This document shows positions 18,131 through 35,345 of a DNA stretch of 64,000 nt, one piece after another. The notes under the pieces are model-generated. The model did no database searches. It was not told the origin of the DNA and saw only the letters and a list, made by a program, of their open reading frames with translations. The stretch's first letter is position 1; each line of letters opens with the position of its first letter. Source of the DNA: Methylonatrum kenyense. Its GTDB lineage: Bacteria; Pseudomonadota; Gammaproteobacteria; Nitrococcales; Aquisalimonadaceae. The position numbers and the translations under genes were made by a program. The DNA is taken from contig NZ_JALPKO010000008.1 in the NCBI RefSeq assembly GCF_023195885.1, forward strand, positions 62,001-126,000, in the 5' to 3' direction.

Positions 18131-18963
18131 CCGTGCGCGCTCCAGCTCGCAGCCCAGTCTCTGACGATCCGGCGGAGGGTCTGCTGGCCGCCCAGCAGAC
18201 TGAAATCATGGTTCATGCCGGGTATTATTTCGGTCCGCAGATGCGTGGCCGGGATGGTCTGCTCCAGCTTCGGCCGCAGCTTCAGCCGATAAAAGTCCAG
18301 GCTGGGATCCCAGGCGCAGTAGACCATGAGGACCTGCGTCCGATGGCGGACCAGGCTGTTCAGCGTCCCGTCCAGATCAAACGCGCGGGTTTCCTCGTCC
18401 ACGCTCTTGTCGCCCCTGCCGGCAAGCAGGCCGCGAAGGGAATTCAGTAGATCTCTGTAACGCGCCCCGCCGCCGAGCAGTCGCAGCCAGATGGCGGGTT
18501 TCCTTACCGCCAGGCGCAGGTAATAGCGCAGATAGGTCCTGGGCCCCTGAAGGTTGACCAGCGCAGCACCCACCACTCGGGAATCGCGGGCGGCAGCAAT
18601 CAGGGAAATGGCCGCTCCCGAACAATTGCCCAGCAGCACGAACCGGCTGTCACCGTAGCGGGTTTCCAGGTGATCCATCGCCTGGACAGTCTCACCCGCC
18701 CAGCGCTCGGCGATGGAGTGCGTACCACCGGAAGCCGGGCTGTCACCGACACCGGAGAGGTCCAGGCGCAGACTCCGAATACCGGTAACTGCCAACTCTC
18801 GCGCCATGGTGACGTGAAGTCGATTGGGTCCCACCCGATGCAGCAGACCCGAGTTGAGGAAAACGAAGGTGGGCCGATCCAGGTTGTCCGTGGCCTTATA
18901 GGGCACGGTCAGAATGGCTTCCAGGGCCTCGTTGTCACCGAAATGCACCACGACTTCTCTCAC
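18127..18963 (-). CDS. Alpha/beta hydrolase with Cys at the nucleophile elbow
   Basis: A 278-residue alpha/beta hydrolase resembling the serine-aminopeptidase-like/exosortase-associated hydrolases. 'SLRLDLSGVGDS' precedes the nucleophile elbow, which reads 'LLGNCSGAAIS', placing Cys114 where the catalytic Ser normally sits. The acid is probably Asp219 (CAWDP) and the His is His252 (GMNHDF). A Cys nucleophile favours thioester-to-acceptor transfer in some relatives. A role in releasing or transferring the glycine-capped acyl chain is an inference from the tight coupling: GTG start, GTGA overlap with the NRPS at 18960-18963, and overlap with the flippase gene at the other end. Confidence 0.8.
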   Translation of the reverse strand: MREVVVHFGDNEALEAILTVPYKATDNLDRPTFVFLNSGLLHRVGPNRLHVTMARELAVTGIRSLRLDLSGVGDSPASGGTHSIAERWAGETVQAMDHLETRYGDSRFVLLGNCSGAAISLIAAARDSRVVGAALVNLQGPRTYLRYYLRLAVRKPAIWLRLLGGGARYRDLLNSLRGLLAGRGDKSVDEETRAFDLDGTLNSLVRHRTQVLMVYCAWDPSLDFYRLKLRPKLEQTIPATHLRTEIIPGMNHDFSLLGGQQTLRRIVRDWAASWSAHG

Positions 18964-21900
18964 GGCGCCACCTCGTCAAACCAGGTTTCGGCCGCACGCC
19001 AGATCTCTACCGGGACCACTTCCTTGAAAGGTTCTTCCAGCCACAGCCTGGGCCCGTCGAATCGCAGCCGGTCCACGCAGGCGCCAAGCCGCCCAAGATG
19101 ACTTGTCAGGGAGTCGAGTTGCGAATCTCCGACGCTGTCCACAAGCAGCACCCGTCTGGCCGGGCAACGGTCGAGTGTCAGCAAGTCGATCCGATTCAGT
19201 TCCGCCAGCAGCAGACTGCTGAAGGGGAAGCCGAGAATCTCCGTGGTTTCCGGACCGCCCGCCGGCCCGACGAGGGCTGCGGACACGTAGGAGCGCCGCA
19301 ACATCTGTTTCTGCATCATTGCAAGCTCTTCGCGGTGGACGCGACCGTTGACGACCGGGTTCCACAGCACCAGGCAGTCCACATCGTCGCGTTCCGCGGC
19401 AACGAGCACCGCCAGAGTCGCTCCCATGCGCATCCCGCACAGTGCCTTACCCGTCAAACCGCAGCGGGAGCCGAGTTCCTCCGCCGCGCGGTGCAGGTCC
19501 CGCTGCCACTGGCGCAAACTGGTTTCCTCATGGTCCCCCCAGGAATCACCACAGCCGTGGAAATCGAACCGCAGGGACGGAAACCCACGCCGGCTCAGCC
19601 TTCCGGTGAGCTGGTAAATAGCCCGATGGCAGCGCATGTACTCCTGGCCCATCGGGTACACCATCAGCATGCCGGTGGCCTTCTGCATGCCATTCCCGGG
19701 TGGATGAAAACTGCCGAACAGCGGCGCCTCCTCCGGGCCGAAGAAAAACGTCTCCTTATCGCGCTGCAGGGGAACCGACTGGGCAATGCCGGAATCTTCC
19801 GCGGGCGCTACGCCTCGCCGCCGCTGATCACAGCTAGCGGCCAGTTGCTCCAGCGTCTGAAAGATCAGTTCCCTCGGGTTAAGGCGGATGCCGATGGTTC
19901 GCTCCACCCGGGCAGTGCAGGTGGCCGCAAGCAAGGAATGGCCCCCAAGATCGAAAAAATTGTCCTGCAGTCTCACCCCAGACACATCCAGCAAGTCCTG
20001 CCAGATCCCGGCAATGGCACGCTCCGTAGGCGTCCGGGGAAGGGGCGCGCCATCACCCGGGTTCGGCTCAGCCGCCGGTGCATCAGGCAGGCGCTTGCGA
20101 TCGATCTTGTTGTTGGGCGTGCGCGGCAACGCGGCCATTGGCAGATAGAAGGCGGGGACCATGTAGTCCGGAAGCCGCCCACGAAGGAATTGGCGCAACG
20201 CGGCCGGGGCCGCGTCACCAACATAACAGGCGATCAGGCGCCGGTTGTTATCGCTGCCCCCTAGTGCCACGGCACATTCCGAAACCTCCGGATGCGCGGC
20301 CAACACCGCCTCGATTTCACCCAGTTCGATCCGGTAACCCCGGATCTTCACCTGGTCGTCGACTCGGCCCAGGCATTCCAGGCGCCCGTCCGGCCGGTAC
20401 CGGGCCAGGTCACCGGTGCAGTACATACGGCCGGGATGGAAGGGATTGTCCCTGAAGCGTTCCGTGGTCAGTTCCGGCTGGTGAAGGTAACCCCTGGCGA
20501 CGCCGTCGCCACCAATCCAGAGTTCGCCCGGCACGCCGACAGGTACCGGTTCCCCCTTCGAATCCAGCACGTACATGCGGGTGTTGGCGATGGGGCATCC
20601 GATGGTTATCGGATCATCGGAACGTATCCGCGCAACTGATGACCAGATAGTGGTTTCGGTGGGGCCGTACATGTTCCAGAGTTCGCCGCAGGTCGGCAGC
20701 AGCCGGTGCACCAGATCCCGACCCAGGGCCTCACCGCCGCACAACACCTTCAACCGCCCGTCGCCCTGCCAGCCATACTCGAGCAACATCCGCCAAGTGG
20801 CAGGCGTAGCCTGCATAAGGGTCACGCCAGCCTCTGCCATGTGCGACGCAAGCCTTGCCGGATCGGTTGCCGTGCTGCGGCTGACCAGTTCGATGCGGGC
20901 ACCACGGATCAGGGGCAGGAACAGTTCCAGGGCAGCGATATCGAAGGACAGTGTGGTCACCGCCATCAGCACGTCGTCCTGGTCCAGTCCGGGTTCGCTG
21001 CCCATTGACCACAGGAAATTGGTCAGGGCACGGTGCTCGATCTCCACGCCCTTCGGACGGCCCGTGGAACCGGAGGTATAGATCACGTACGCCCGATCCT
21101 GTGGAGCCGGAGCGGCGCACCACGGCTCCACCGTATCCAGGATCCCGTCCGACATCAGGTGATCGAGACAGACCCGGGTGACCCCATCAACGCCGACGGT
21201 AACGTCCTCCAGTTGCGTATGGCTGAGCAGTACCGGCGCACCACTGTGGTTCACCATGTAACGCAGCCTGTCGGTCGGAAAATCAGGGTCCAGGGGCACA
21301 TAGGCGCCCCCGGCCTTGAGTACCGCCAGCACCGCAACGAGCATCTCGGGCCCCCGATCCAGATGCACCCCGACGAGGATTTCGCGGTCCACGCCAATCC
21401 GGCGCAGGTAGCCGGCAAGTCGGCTGGCACGTAACTCCAGTTCGCGGTAGCTGAGGCTCTGGTCTTGGAACCGCACGGCCACAGCATTCGGTCGCCGCGC
21501 CGCCTGCTCGGCGAACAGTACTGCGACGGTGCGGTCTTGCGGATAGCCTCGGTCGGAGGCATTCCATCGCTCCACCAATTCCTGTCTCCGCCCGGAATCC
21601 AGCAACGGGAGCAACGACACAGGGGCTGTTGCTGCGCTGCTGGCCGCGGCACGCAGAATCACCAGCAGGGCGTCTGCCCAGGCCTCAGCCGTCTCCACCT
21701 CGAACAGTTCCGTGTCGTAGCGCAGGGCAAGCAGCAGGGACCTGCCGCGAGGCCAGACTTCCAGTGAAAGCTCAAACTGACCTTCCTGCTGGCGGATCGG
21801 GAAAGGACCGAGCGTCAAGGCGCCGACCTGGATGCGCTCTGTTTCCGGGGCGAGCATCAATCGCTCAAAGAGACTGAAACGGGTGAAATCCTGCAAGGCG

Positions 21901-23135
21901 AACATGGTTTCGAACGGTCGCACAACCCGTTCCGTCCGATGTTCAAGGCTTTCGAGCATGCGCGGCAGCGGGAAGTCCTGTCGCGACATCCCCTCGATGA
22001 CCACGGTGCGGACTTCCTGCAACAATTGATCGAGCGTCTGATCGCCCACCTGCCGAAAGCGCAGTGGCAGGATATTGACCAGATCCCCCATCGTGGTCGC
22101 GAAACGAGCCGACGGGCGGCCCTGTACGGAAGCGCCGACGATGATGTCGCCCTGACCGCTCAGGCGACACAAGAACGCTGCCCACAGTGACAGCAGGCAA
22201 ACGTAGTCCGTCACCCCGTGGCGCCTGGCGAGGTCCCGCAGCGCCTCGGTCAGGTCGGCGTCCACGGTCCGGGTAACCGAACTCCCACGAAGCGCCGGTA
22301 TCTGTGGTCTTGGCCAGTCGGTAGGCAGCCCCAGGGGCGTTGGTGGAGGGTCCAGCACCCCGTTCCAGTAGGCCTGCTGCGCCTCGGCCTTCGCAAGGGT
22401 CGCCTGCTGCCACTCGACGAACTCCTCGAAACCGGCGCCATCCGGCCGAGGCGGGACCGACTGGGCCGTGGCCAAGGCGGAATACACGGCAAGCAACTCG
22501 TCGAGCAGAAGAAACAGCGAGGTGCCGTCAATGGCGATGTGATGGACCGTCAACAGCAGGACATGATGACCTGCCTGCTCCTCGAACAGGCACGTGCGAA
22601 ACACCGGCCCGGTCTCCAGGTCGAAAGGCCGTGCCGCCTCTGCCTCCACGGTGGCGCGCGTCCGCTCGGCGTTCAGGCCACGTACGGATTTCCTGGAAAC
22701 GGCAACAACAAGGCTGCCGACGACGCGACGCCGGGGGACGCCATCTACAAGGGGGTAGCTGGAACGCAGGCTGGAATGCCGGTCCACCAGTACCTGCACG
22801 GCCTCCTCCAGCAATGCCACGTCCAGGGAATCCCAGAGGCGCAGGGAAATGGACAGGTTGTAGGCGCTATTGTCCGCGACCAGTCGCTGAACGAACCAAA
22901 GACCACGCTGGTTCTCGGCGAGGGCGCCGTCCTCCACCCAGCCTTCTGCCTCGGACCGCAGCAGCTCGATAACCTCGTCACGGTTCGTTTTCAGGCCATC
23001 CCGCAACGCCGGAGACAACGCCTCCGGTGGTGCCCGGAATCGCAATCGCCGACCCTCGACCCAGAGTTCCACGCCTGCGCTCCTGGCCGCTTCCAGGAGT
23101 GCGACGGCCTGCACATCGTTTACCCTGGTGGCCAT
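18960..23135 (-). CDS. NRPS terminal module: TubC docking-C-A(Gly)-PCP-alpha/beta hydrolase
   Basis: 1391 residues. Residues 1-60 match the TubC N-terminal docking domain ('GVELWVEGRRLRFRAP'). The condensation domain (about 68-500) has HHIAIDG (198-204). The adenylation domain (about 535-1010) has TSGSTGRPKG (687-696); reading the ten pocket positions by eye gives D732 I733 L736 Q775 C799 G801 M822 I830 W831 K1010. DILQCGMIWK differs at two hydrophobic positions from the textbook glycine code DILQLGLIWK. The PCP Ser is 1067 in LGGHSLL. Residues about 1128-1391 are an alpha/beta-hydrolase fold whose nucleophile elbow is 'CGMRMGAT', with Arg1236 in place of Ser. It should condense the finished polyketide with glycine; the release mode is unclear. 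It starts one base after the preceding PKS gene's stop. Confidence 0.93.
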   Translation of the reverse strand: MATRVNDVQAVALLEAARSAGVELWVEGRRLRFRAPPEALSPALRDGLKTNRDEVIELLRSEAEGWVEDGALAENQRGLWFVQRLVADNSAYNLSISLRLWDSLDVALLEEAVQVLVDRHSSLRSSYPLVDGVPRRRVVGSLVVAVSRKSVRGLNAERTRATVEAEAARPFDLETGPVFRTCLFEEQAGHHVLLLTVHHIAIDGTSLFLLLDELLAVYSALATAQSVPPRPDGAGFEEFVEWQQATLAKAEAQQAYWNGVLDPPPTPLGLPTDWPRPQIPALRGSSVTRTVDADLTEALRDLARRHGVTDYVCLLSLWAAFLCRLSGQGDIIVGASVQGRPSARFATTMGDLVNILPLRFRQVGDQTLDQLLQEVRTVVIEGMSRQDFPLPRMLESLEHRTERVVRPFETMFALQDFTRFSLFERLMLAPETERIQVGALTLGPFPIRQQEGQFELSLEVWPRGRSLLLALRYDTELFEVETAEAWADALLVILRAAASSAATAPVSLLPLLDSGRRQELVERWNASDRGYPQDRTVAVLFAEQAARRPNAVAVRFQDQSLSYRELELRASRLAGYLRRIGVDREILVGVHLDRGPEMLVAVLAVLKAGGAYVPLDPDFPTDRLRYMVNHSGAPVLLSHTQLEDVTVGVDGVTRVCLDHLMSDGILDTVEPWCAAPAPQDRAYVIYTSGSTGRPKGVEIEHRALTNFLWSMGSEPGLDQDDVLMAVTTLSFDIAALELFLPLIRGARIELVSRSTATDPARLASHMAEAGVTLMQATPATWRMLLEYGWQGDGRLKVLCGGEALGRDLVHRLLPTCGELWNMYGPTETTIWSSVARIRSDDPITIGCPIANTRMYVLDSKGEPVPVGVPGELWIGGDGVARGYLHQPELTTERFRDNPFHPGRMYCTGDLARYRPDGRLECLGRVDDQVKIRGYRIELGEIEAVLAAHPEVSECAVALGGSDNNRRLIACYVGDAAPAALRQFLRGRLPDYMVPAFYLPMAALPRTPNNKIDRKRLPDAPAAEPNPGDGAPLPRTPTERAIAGIWQDLLDVSGVRLQDNFFDLGGHSLLAATCTARVERTIGIRLNPRELIFQTLEQLAASCDQRRRGVAPAEDSGIAQSVPLQRDKETFFFGPEEAPLFGSFHPPGNGMQKATGMLMVYPMGQEYMRCHRAIYQLTGRLSRRGFPSLRFDFHGCGDSWGDHEETSLRQWQRDLHRAAEELGSRCGLTGKALCGMRMGATLAVLVAAERDDVDCLVLWNPVVNGRVHREELAMMQKQMLRRSYVSAALVGPAGGPETTEILGFPFSSLLLAELNRIDLLTLDRCPARRVLLVDSVGDSQLDSLTSHLGRLGACVDRLRFDGPRLWLEEPFKEVVPVEIWRAAETWFDEVAP

Positions 23136-23136
23136 A

Positions 23137-26100
23137 TCAGATTTCGCCCTCCGTCCAGACGCTTTCGTCCACCCGGTTTGGCGTTGCGTCAGTCCTGGCG
23201 ATCATTTCCGACAGTTCCTTGGCCAGGTCGGCCAGGGTCATGCCCATCAACAGCGAACTCGCCGGCACCAGGACTCCGACCTCCGTCTCGATCCGGTTCC
23301 TCAGTTCCACCGCCAGCAGCGAATCGAATCCGTAATCGGCAATATCCGCCCCGGTACCAATCTTGTCGGTATCCAGCCGAAGCACACCGGCCAGTGCCGA
23401 CTGGATATAGCGGGTTATCCACTCCAGTCTCTCCGCGGGTTCCATGGCGTTGAGTTCGGCGCGATCGAGCATCTGCGGCGACCTCTCCGGTGCAGCACGG
23501 CCGCCGGAATATCCTTCGTCCGCCAGAAGATCGAAAAACGGGGCCCTTCCCCCTCCTGGCCTTTCGATGGGGAACCTGGCCCAGTTGATGGGTAATACAG
23601 CCGCCTGGACAGCCCCGTCTCTGAGCAGGCGCCGGAACGCCGCTGTCCCCAGTTCCGGGGATATTGGCTCCATCCCATGATCTCTCCAGTCGAGTCTCGC
23701 CCGGGCCGCCATCCCCACGACACTCCACGGCCCCCAGGCAATGGCGGTCCCGGGCAGTCCCTGAGCGCAGCGCCACTGTGCCAGGCCGTCCAGAAAGGCG
23801 TTGGCCGCAGCGTAATTGGACTGCCCGGGGGATCCCAGAAGCGCGGCCCCGGCCGAGAACAGCACGAAGGATTCCAGGGGCAGATCCGCAGTGACCTCGT
23901 GCAGGTTCAGTGCGCCCACGGCCTTGGCGCGGAGTACGGCGTCAAAATCCTCCCAATCCAATGTCGCCAGCACGCCATCGGCGAGCTGGCCCGCGGCATG
24001 CAGGACGTGGCGGAGCATCCAGCCTTTTCCCTCGATCTGGTCACGCACCCGACGCATGCTGTCGATATCGGCGACGTCGCACTCGGCAACCAGCACATCC
24101 GCACCCAGGTTCCGCAACGCGTCGATGGCATCCTGGGCGATTGCCGATGGTCCGCTTCGACCGGTCAGGGCCAGTTGCCGCGCCCCCCGGTTCACCAGGT
24201 CGCGGGCAATGGCCAGCCCGAGTCCGCCGATTCCACCGGTGATCCAGACCGCACCACCATTCAACCGGTCCGCCTCCGAAATCTGATCGAACAGCACCAC
24301 CTTGCCAATGTGGCGGGCCTGGGCCATGTAGTGGAACGCCTCCACCGCCTCATCCACCAGGAACCGCTGTACCGGCAAGGGTTGCAGATCGCCCGCCGCG
24401 AAACGGTCCGCCAGCGCCAGGAACCGGGCACGCACCCGCTCCGGCTCCTGTGCACAGGCCTCTCCCAGGTAAATGACGTGATAGCGGGCATTGGGCCGGA
24501 GCGCACGGACGCGCTCCTCGTCCCATACGCCGGTCTTGCCGATCTCCAGGAAGCGCCCGTCGTCGCACAACACCTCGAAGGAGGCCTGGATAGCGTCACC
24601 GGTGAGCGCGTTGAGCACGAGGTGAACGCCCGCGCCATCAGTATCCGCCAGGATCTGTTCGCGAAAATCCACGGACCGGGAGTCATAGATATGGCGGATC
24701 CCCATGCGGCGCAGCACAGCGCGTTTCCGCTCGCTGCCGGCGGTGGCGAACACCTCGGCACCGGCCAAACGTGCCAGCTGCACCGCCGCCATACCCACGC
24801 CACCGGCCGCCGCGTGGATGAGCACCCGCTCCCCGGCCTGCATGCCGCCGAGCACGTTCAGCGCCCAGTCCGCGGTGAGAAAGGCGATGGGGATGGTAGC
24901 CGCGGCACCGGTTGACATCCCTTTCGGCACCGGCACGGTGACGGCCGCGGATGCGTTGACCAGGGAGCAGAAGCCCCGGGGGGTGATCGCCATCACGCGG
25001 TCCCCGGGTGACAGGTCACGCACCGACCTTCCCACAGCCTCCACCGTTCCGACGCACTCGCTGCCCAGGGGACCCGCATCGCCGGGATACATTCCCAGGA
25101 CGTTCAGCACATCGCGGAAGTTGAGACCGGTGGAACAAACCCGGATTTGCACTTGATCCGCTGCCGGCGGCTGGGGCCGGTCCGGCACCAGGGCAAGCCT
25201 GTCCAGTCGTCCCTGCTCTTCCACCTCCAGCCGGTAGGCCGGTTGCGGGCGCACCCTGGCCTGGCGAACAAACTCGCTGCCATAGCGAACCAGCCTGGCC
25301 GCCCGCCAGTCCTCGCCGCGATAGGCAAGCCGGTCCTCTGGTCCGTCCATCAACAGCGCATCAGCGAGTCCCGCCGGCAGGGAGCCGACAGCAGCGGGCG
25401 GCAGGTCGATGCGGCGACAGCCGGCGGCAGGGATTTCTGCCGCCATGGTCTGGCCGAGGCCCCATAGGGCGGCGTTCACGGGATTCACCGTATCGCCTCT
25501 GGCCACGGCGACGGCACCGCGACTGACGACGCACAGCCGCGGGGGAAGGCTTGCTTCTGCCAGTGCCCGGCCCAGGAGATGCAATGGCTCCAGCGAGCGG
25601 CGGAGCGCACCGCCGATTTCGGCTGCACGCATCTCCGTCCCCGCTGTGGGGGCGACAAAGACAATCCCCTCGGGAGAGGGGTCCGCAGTCAGGGCGTCGT
25701 CCGGCGAGCGATGCTCGGCGGTGCGCCCCAGCCTTTGCAAGGCCCTGACCACTGCCGCAGTGTCGTCACCGTCACCGACCACGTACCAGAGGCCGGCAGC
25801 AACCGATGCCTCGGGGATCCGACAGTCCGTCCATTGCACCTCGTACAGTGTCTCCAGCACCCGACGCTCGAGCAGCGCATCCGGTGTCCCGACACGCTGG
25901 AAGCGAATGCCGTCCACTCGGGCCAGTTCACGGCCGCTGGCATCCGTCAGCCGGACATCACACAGCAACTGCGATGCACCGGCATCGCCTTCCCGCAGCA
26001 GTGCCAGGGCCTGCAGGCCTTGCAACTCCGTCGGCGCCTGCCCCGGAATCACCCGATAGGCGGTGATATCCACCGGCAGGTAGACGCTGCTCTCGGCGGA

Positions 26101-29100
26101 AAGGCAGGCACCGCAGAGCTGAAAGGCGGCATCCAGGAAGGCCGGGTGCACACCGTAATGCCGCTTCTCCGAAAGCGGCAGCATGCTGGCATCGATCTCC
26201 CCCCGCGCCCAGCCCTCGCCCCGGGTGATCCGCCCCAGGGAGCGGAACGGCCCGGAATAGGCCACGCCGGCCGCCTCGATCCGCGCCAGGTACTCGGCGG
26301 AATCCCAGATCTCGCCGGCTTCGTTGGGAAACGTGGTGTGGTCGGGGCTGCTTCCCTGCCCGTCCACCAGCCGGGCAACCATGTGGGTCTGCCATTCATC
26401 CCCCTCCGCGGCCCGGCTCACCACTTCCAGGCGGTCGCCGTCGATCAGGGTCTGGACGCGGCGGGGAGCGGTCACCGCCAGCGGTTCCAGGATGTGGATG
26501 TTCTCCACCACGGGATACGCCCTGCCGGAGGCGGCTCCCGCGGCCCGCGCCAGCTCCAGGTAGGCCGTGGCCGGCAGCACGGCACGGCCGAAGACCCTGT
26601 GGCACGCCACCCAGTCGGGATCCGACTCGTCGAGCAGGGCCTCGAACACCGCCCCCTTCAGCCGTGGCGATTGCAACGCAAGGCCCAGCAATGGATGCCC
26701 GTCTGCGGGCAGCTGTTTCTTCCTGCGCTGCAGTGTCGGCCAGTGGCGTTCACGTTGGAACGGATAGGTGGGCAACTCCACCGCTTGCAGGCGACCCGGC
26801 GGGATCCGCTCCCAAGCGACAGGGACGCCGGCCACGTAAAGGCTCGCCAGTGCCTCGCGGGTGGACCAGGCGGCATCGCGCCCCGGTCGCAGGGACGGCG
26901 CGTAAACCTCGGCTGGCGACGCCCCGGGGCAGGCCGCCGCCAGCCCCAGCAGCACTGGTGCCGGACCCAACTCCAGCAACACCGTGGCGCCGGCTTGGCG
27001 CAGGCTCGCCACCGACTCCGCAAAGCGGACGGGTTCACGGATATGCCGGACCCAGTAGTCCGCATCCGGTATCGCTTCGGCCCGTGCCCCCGTGCGGTTG
27101 AGTATCAGGTCGATCTGCGGCGACCGGTACCGGATCTCGTCGGCGACGGCCTTGAACGTCTCCAGGGCGGGTTCCATCAGCCGGGAGTGGAAGGCGTGGG
27201 AGACCACCAGCCGCTTCCCCTCCACCGACTGCCGACCAAGGGTCGACAACAATTCCTCCACGGCCGCCTCCTCGCCAGAGACCACCGTGTTGGCCGCGCC
27301 GTTGACCGCGGCCACGTCGAGTCGCCCGGCAAAGGGTTCCAGAGAGGCACGCACCGTCGCCTCGTCGGCGAAGACTGCCGCCATGGCGCCACCCGTCGGC
27401 AGTTCTCCGAGCAGCCGCCCGCGGGCCGCCACCAGGCGCAAGCCCTGTTCCAGGCTGAACACCCCGGCGACACAAGCGGCCACGTATTCCCCGAGGCTGT
27501 GTCCCATGACAACAGCCGGTTCCACGCCCCAGGACCGCCACATCCTGGCCAGCGCCCATTCCACACCGAACAGCACCGGCTGGGTCACCCGGGTCTGCTG
27601 GAGCGCAGCGGCAGCCTCCGCGTCCTCGGAGTCGGCCCGCACCAGCTCCAGGATGGAACGTCCGAGCAAGGGCTGGAGAATTGCGTCACAGCGCTCCAGT
27701 TCGGTGCGGAACACCGGATCGGTGGCGAGCAGTTCCCGGGCCATTCCCGGCCGTTGCGAACCCTGGCCGGTAAACAGGAAGGCCACCCGTGGCGAACGCT
27801 TGATCAGGGCCTCACCGCGGAGGATATCTGCGCCGCCGTCGGCGGTCTCCCGCAGTGCGGCAAGCAAGCCGGCATGTGAGTCGATCACCGCGGCCGCCCT
27901 GTGTTCCCAGTGGCTCCGCCCGCAGCTCAGCGTGGACGCGACGCGTTGCGGATCCAGGGAGGGGTCCGCCTCCAGGCGGGAGGCAATCCGGCCTGCCAGC
28001 TCGGCAAGCGCCGCCGGGGTCCGGGCCGACAACGCGTAGACCGCGGGTAATTTCGGCTGCCCCTCCGCCTCGCTTGCCTCCACCGTGGGCGCCGTCTCCA
28101 GGATCACGTGCACGTTGGTGCCGCTGAAGCCGAAGGAACTGACCCCGGCAATCCGACGGCGGTCAATGACCGGCCACGGGATGGGCTCCGTCGGGATGCG
28201 CACGGGACTCGTCTCCCAGGGGATATGCGGATTGGGCGTCTCGAAATGCAGGTTGGGCGGGATCACCCCGTGTTGCAGTGCCAGCACTGTCTTGATGACA
28301 CCGGCGATCCCGGCGGTCGACTCCAGGTGGCCGATGTTGGTCTTCACCGCGCCCACGTACAGGGGCGGCAGGTCTCGATCGCGGCCGGCATGGACCGCGC
28401 TCAGCGACTGGATCTCGATGGGATCACCCAGCTCCGTTCCGGTGCCGTGGGCCTCCACGTAACTCACCGCCCGTGGCTCCAGACCCGAGGCCTTCAGCGC
28501 GGCACTGATCACCTCCTCCTGGGCCCGTGCGTTCGGCGCCGTCAGCCCGGCACTGCGGCCGTCCTGGTTGCTGGCCGTACCACGCACCAGAGCGAGAATG
28601 TTGTCGCCGTCGGCTTGAGCGTCACGAAGGCGCTTGAGCAGCACCACGCCGCAGCCCTCACCGCGAGCGTAACCGTCGGCGCGGGCGTCGAAGGCCTTGC
28701 AACGACCGTCCCGGGAGAGCATCCGTCCGCTGGAGGCGATCACGTGGCCGTTGGGTGTGAGCATCAGCAGTACGCCGGCGACGATGCCCATGCGAATCTC
28801 GCCGGCCCGCAGGCTCTGGCAGGCGGCATGAAATGCCACGAGTGAAGAGGAACAGGCGGTATCGATCGTCAGGGCCGGTCCTTTCAGACCCAGGATATAG
28901 GCGATACGGCCGGCGGCGACGCTGTGGGAAGTCCCGGTGCCGTAATAGGTATCGATGTAGGTCGTATCAGTGCCGCGGTCCTGGATGTGGGCCCAGTCAT
29001 GGGCCGTCATGCCGACGAACACGCCGGTGGCCGAGCCACTCAATCGGGATGACGCCTGTCCACCGCGTTCCAGGGCCTCCCAGACCACCTCCAGCAATAG

Positions 29101-29471
29101 CCGCTGCTGCGGATCCATGGCATCCGCCTCGCGGGGCGCGATACCGAAAAACTGGGCGTCGAAACGATCCACCTGCGTGTCCAGAAAGGCGCCCCGCCGG
29201 GTGTACATGCATCCCGCCGCCTCCGGGTCCGCATCGTAGTAGGCATCCACGTCCCAACGATCCGCCGGAATCTCGCAGGTCGCGTCGAAACCCGCCTGCA
29301 ATCGCTGCCAGAAATCCTCCGGCGTATTGGCGCCACCGGGAAATCGGCAACTCATGCCGACAATGGCAAGCGGTTCACGCGTGAAGTCGCGCCCTGACTC
29401 CAGCTCGCGCTCCAGTTCCTCGATGCGCAGGAAGGCACGTTTTAACAGGTCTTTCCGTTCGCCCGACTCGT

Positions 29472-29475
<4 letters not shown>
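23137..29475 (-). CDS. Type I PKS module 6: KS-AT-DH-ER-KR-ACP
   Basis: 2112 residues. An N-terminal coiled docking helix (about 8-28) is followed by KS (34-460; Cys208 in DTACSSS, His343, His383) and AT (565-870; GHSLGE Ser660; HAFH 760-763, the malonyl-type motif). DH follows (925-1200; HRVFGRAVLP from His959; Asp1115), then ER (1415-1730; GGVGMAAVQLA), KR (1740-1940; GGIGGLG, Ser1874, Tyr1888, LAD at 1831 implying B-type) and ACP (Ser2052 in GFDSL). There is no methyltransferase, so it adds an unbranched, fully reduced two-carbon unit. The acidic tail 'DESVWTEGEI' is a likely partner for the TubC domain of the next protein. The start overlaps the preceding PKS gene as ATGA (29472-29475). 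Confidence 0.95.

Positions 29476-35337
<5,862 letters not shown>

Positions 35338-35345
<8 letters not shown>

Noticed and set aside
25579-27879. Very long plus-strand open frame opposite the module 6 PKS (also similar ones at 39544-41442 and 51461-53197)
   Set aside because: Composition is Arg/Gln/Gly/His rich with no domain pattern, and each is exactly antisense to well-conserved PKS domains. High GC makes long shadow frames common.
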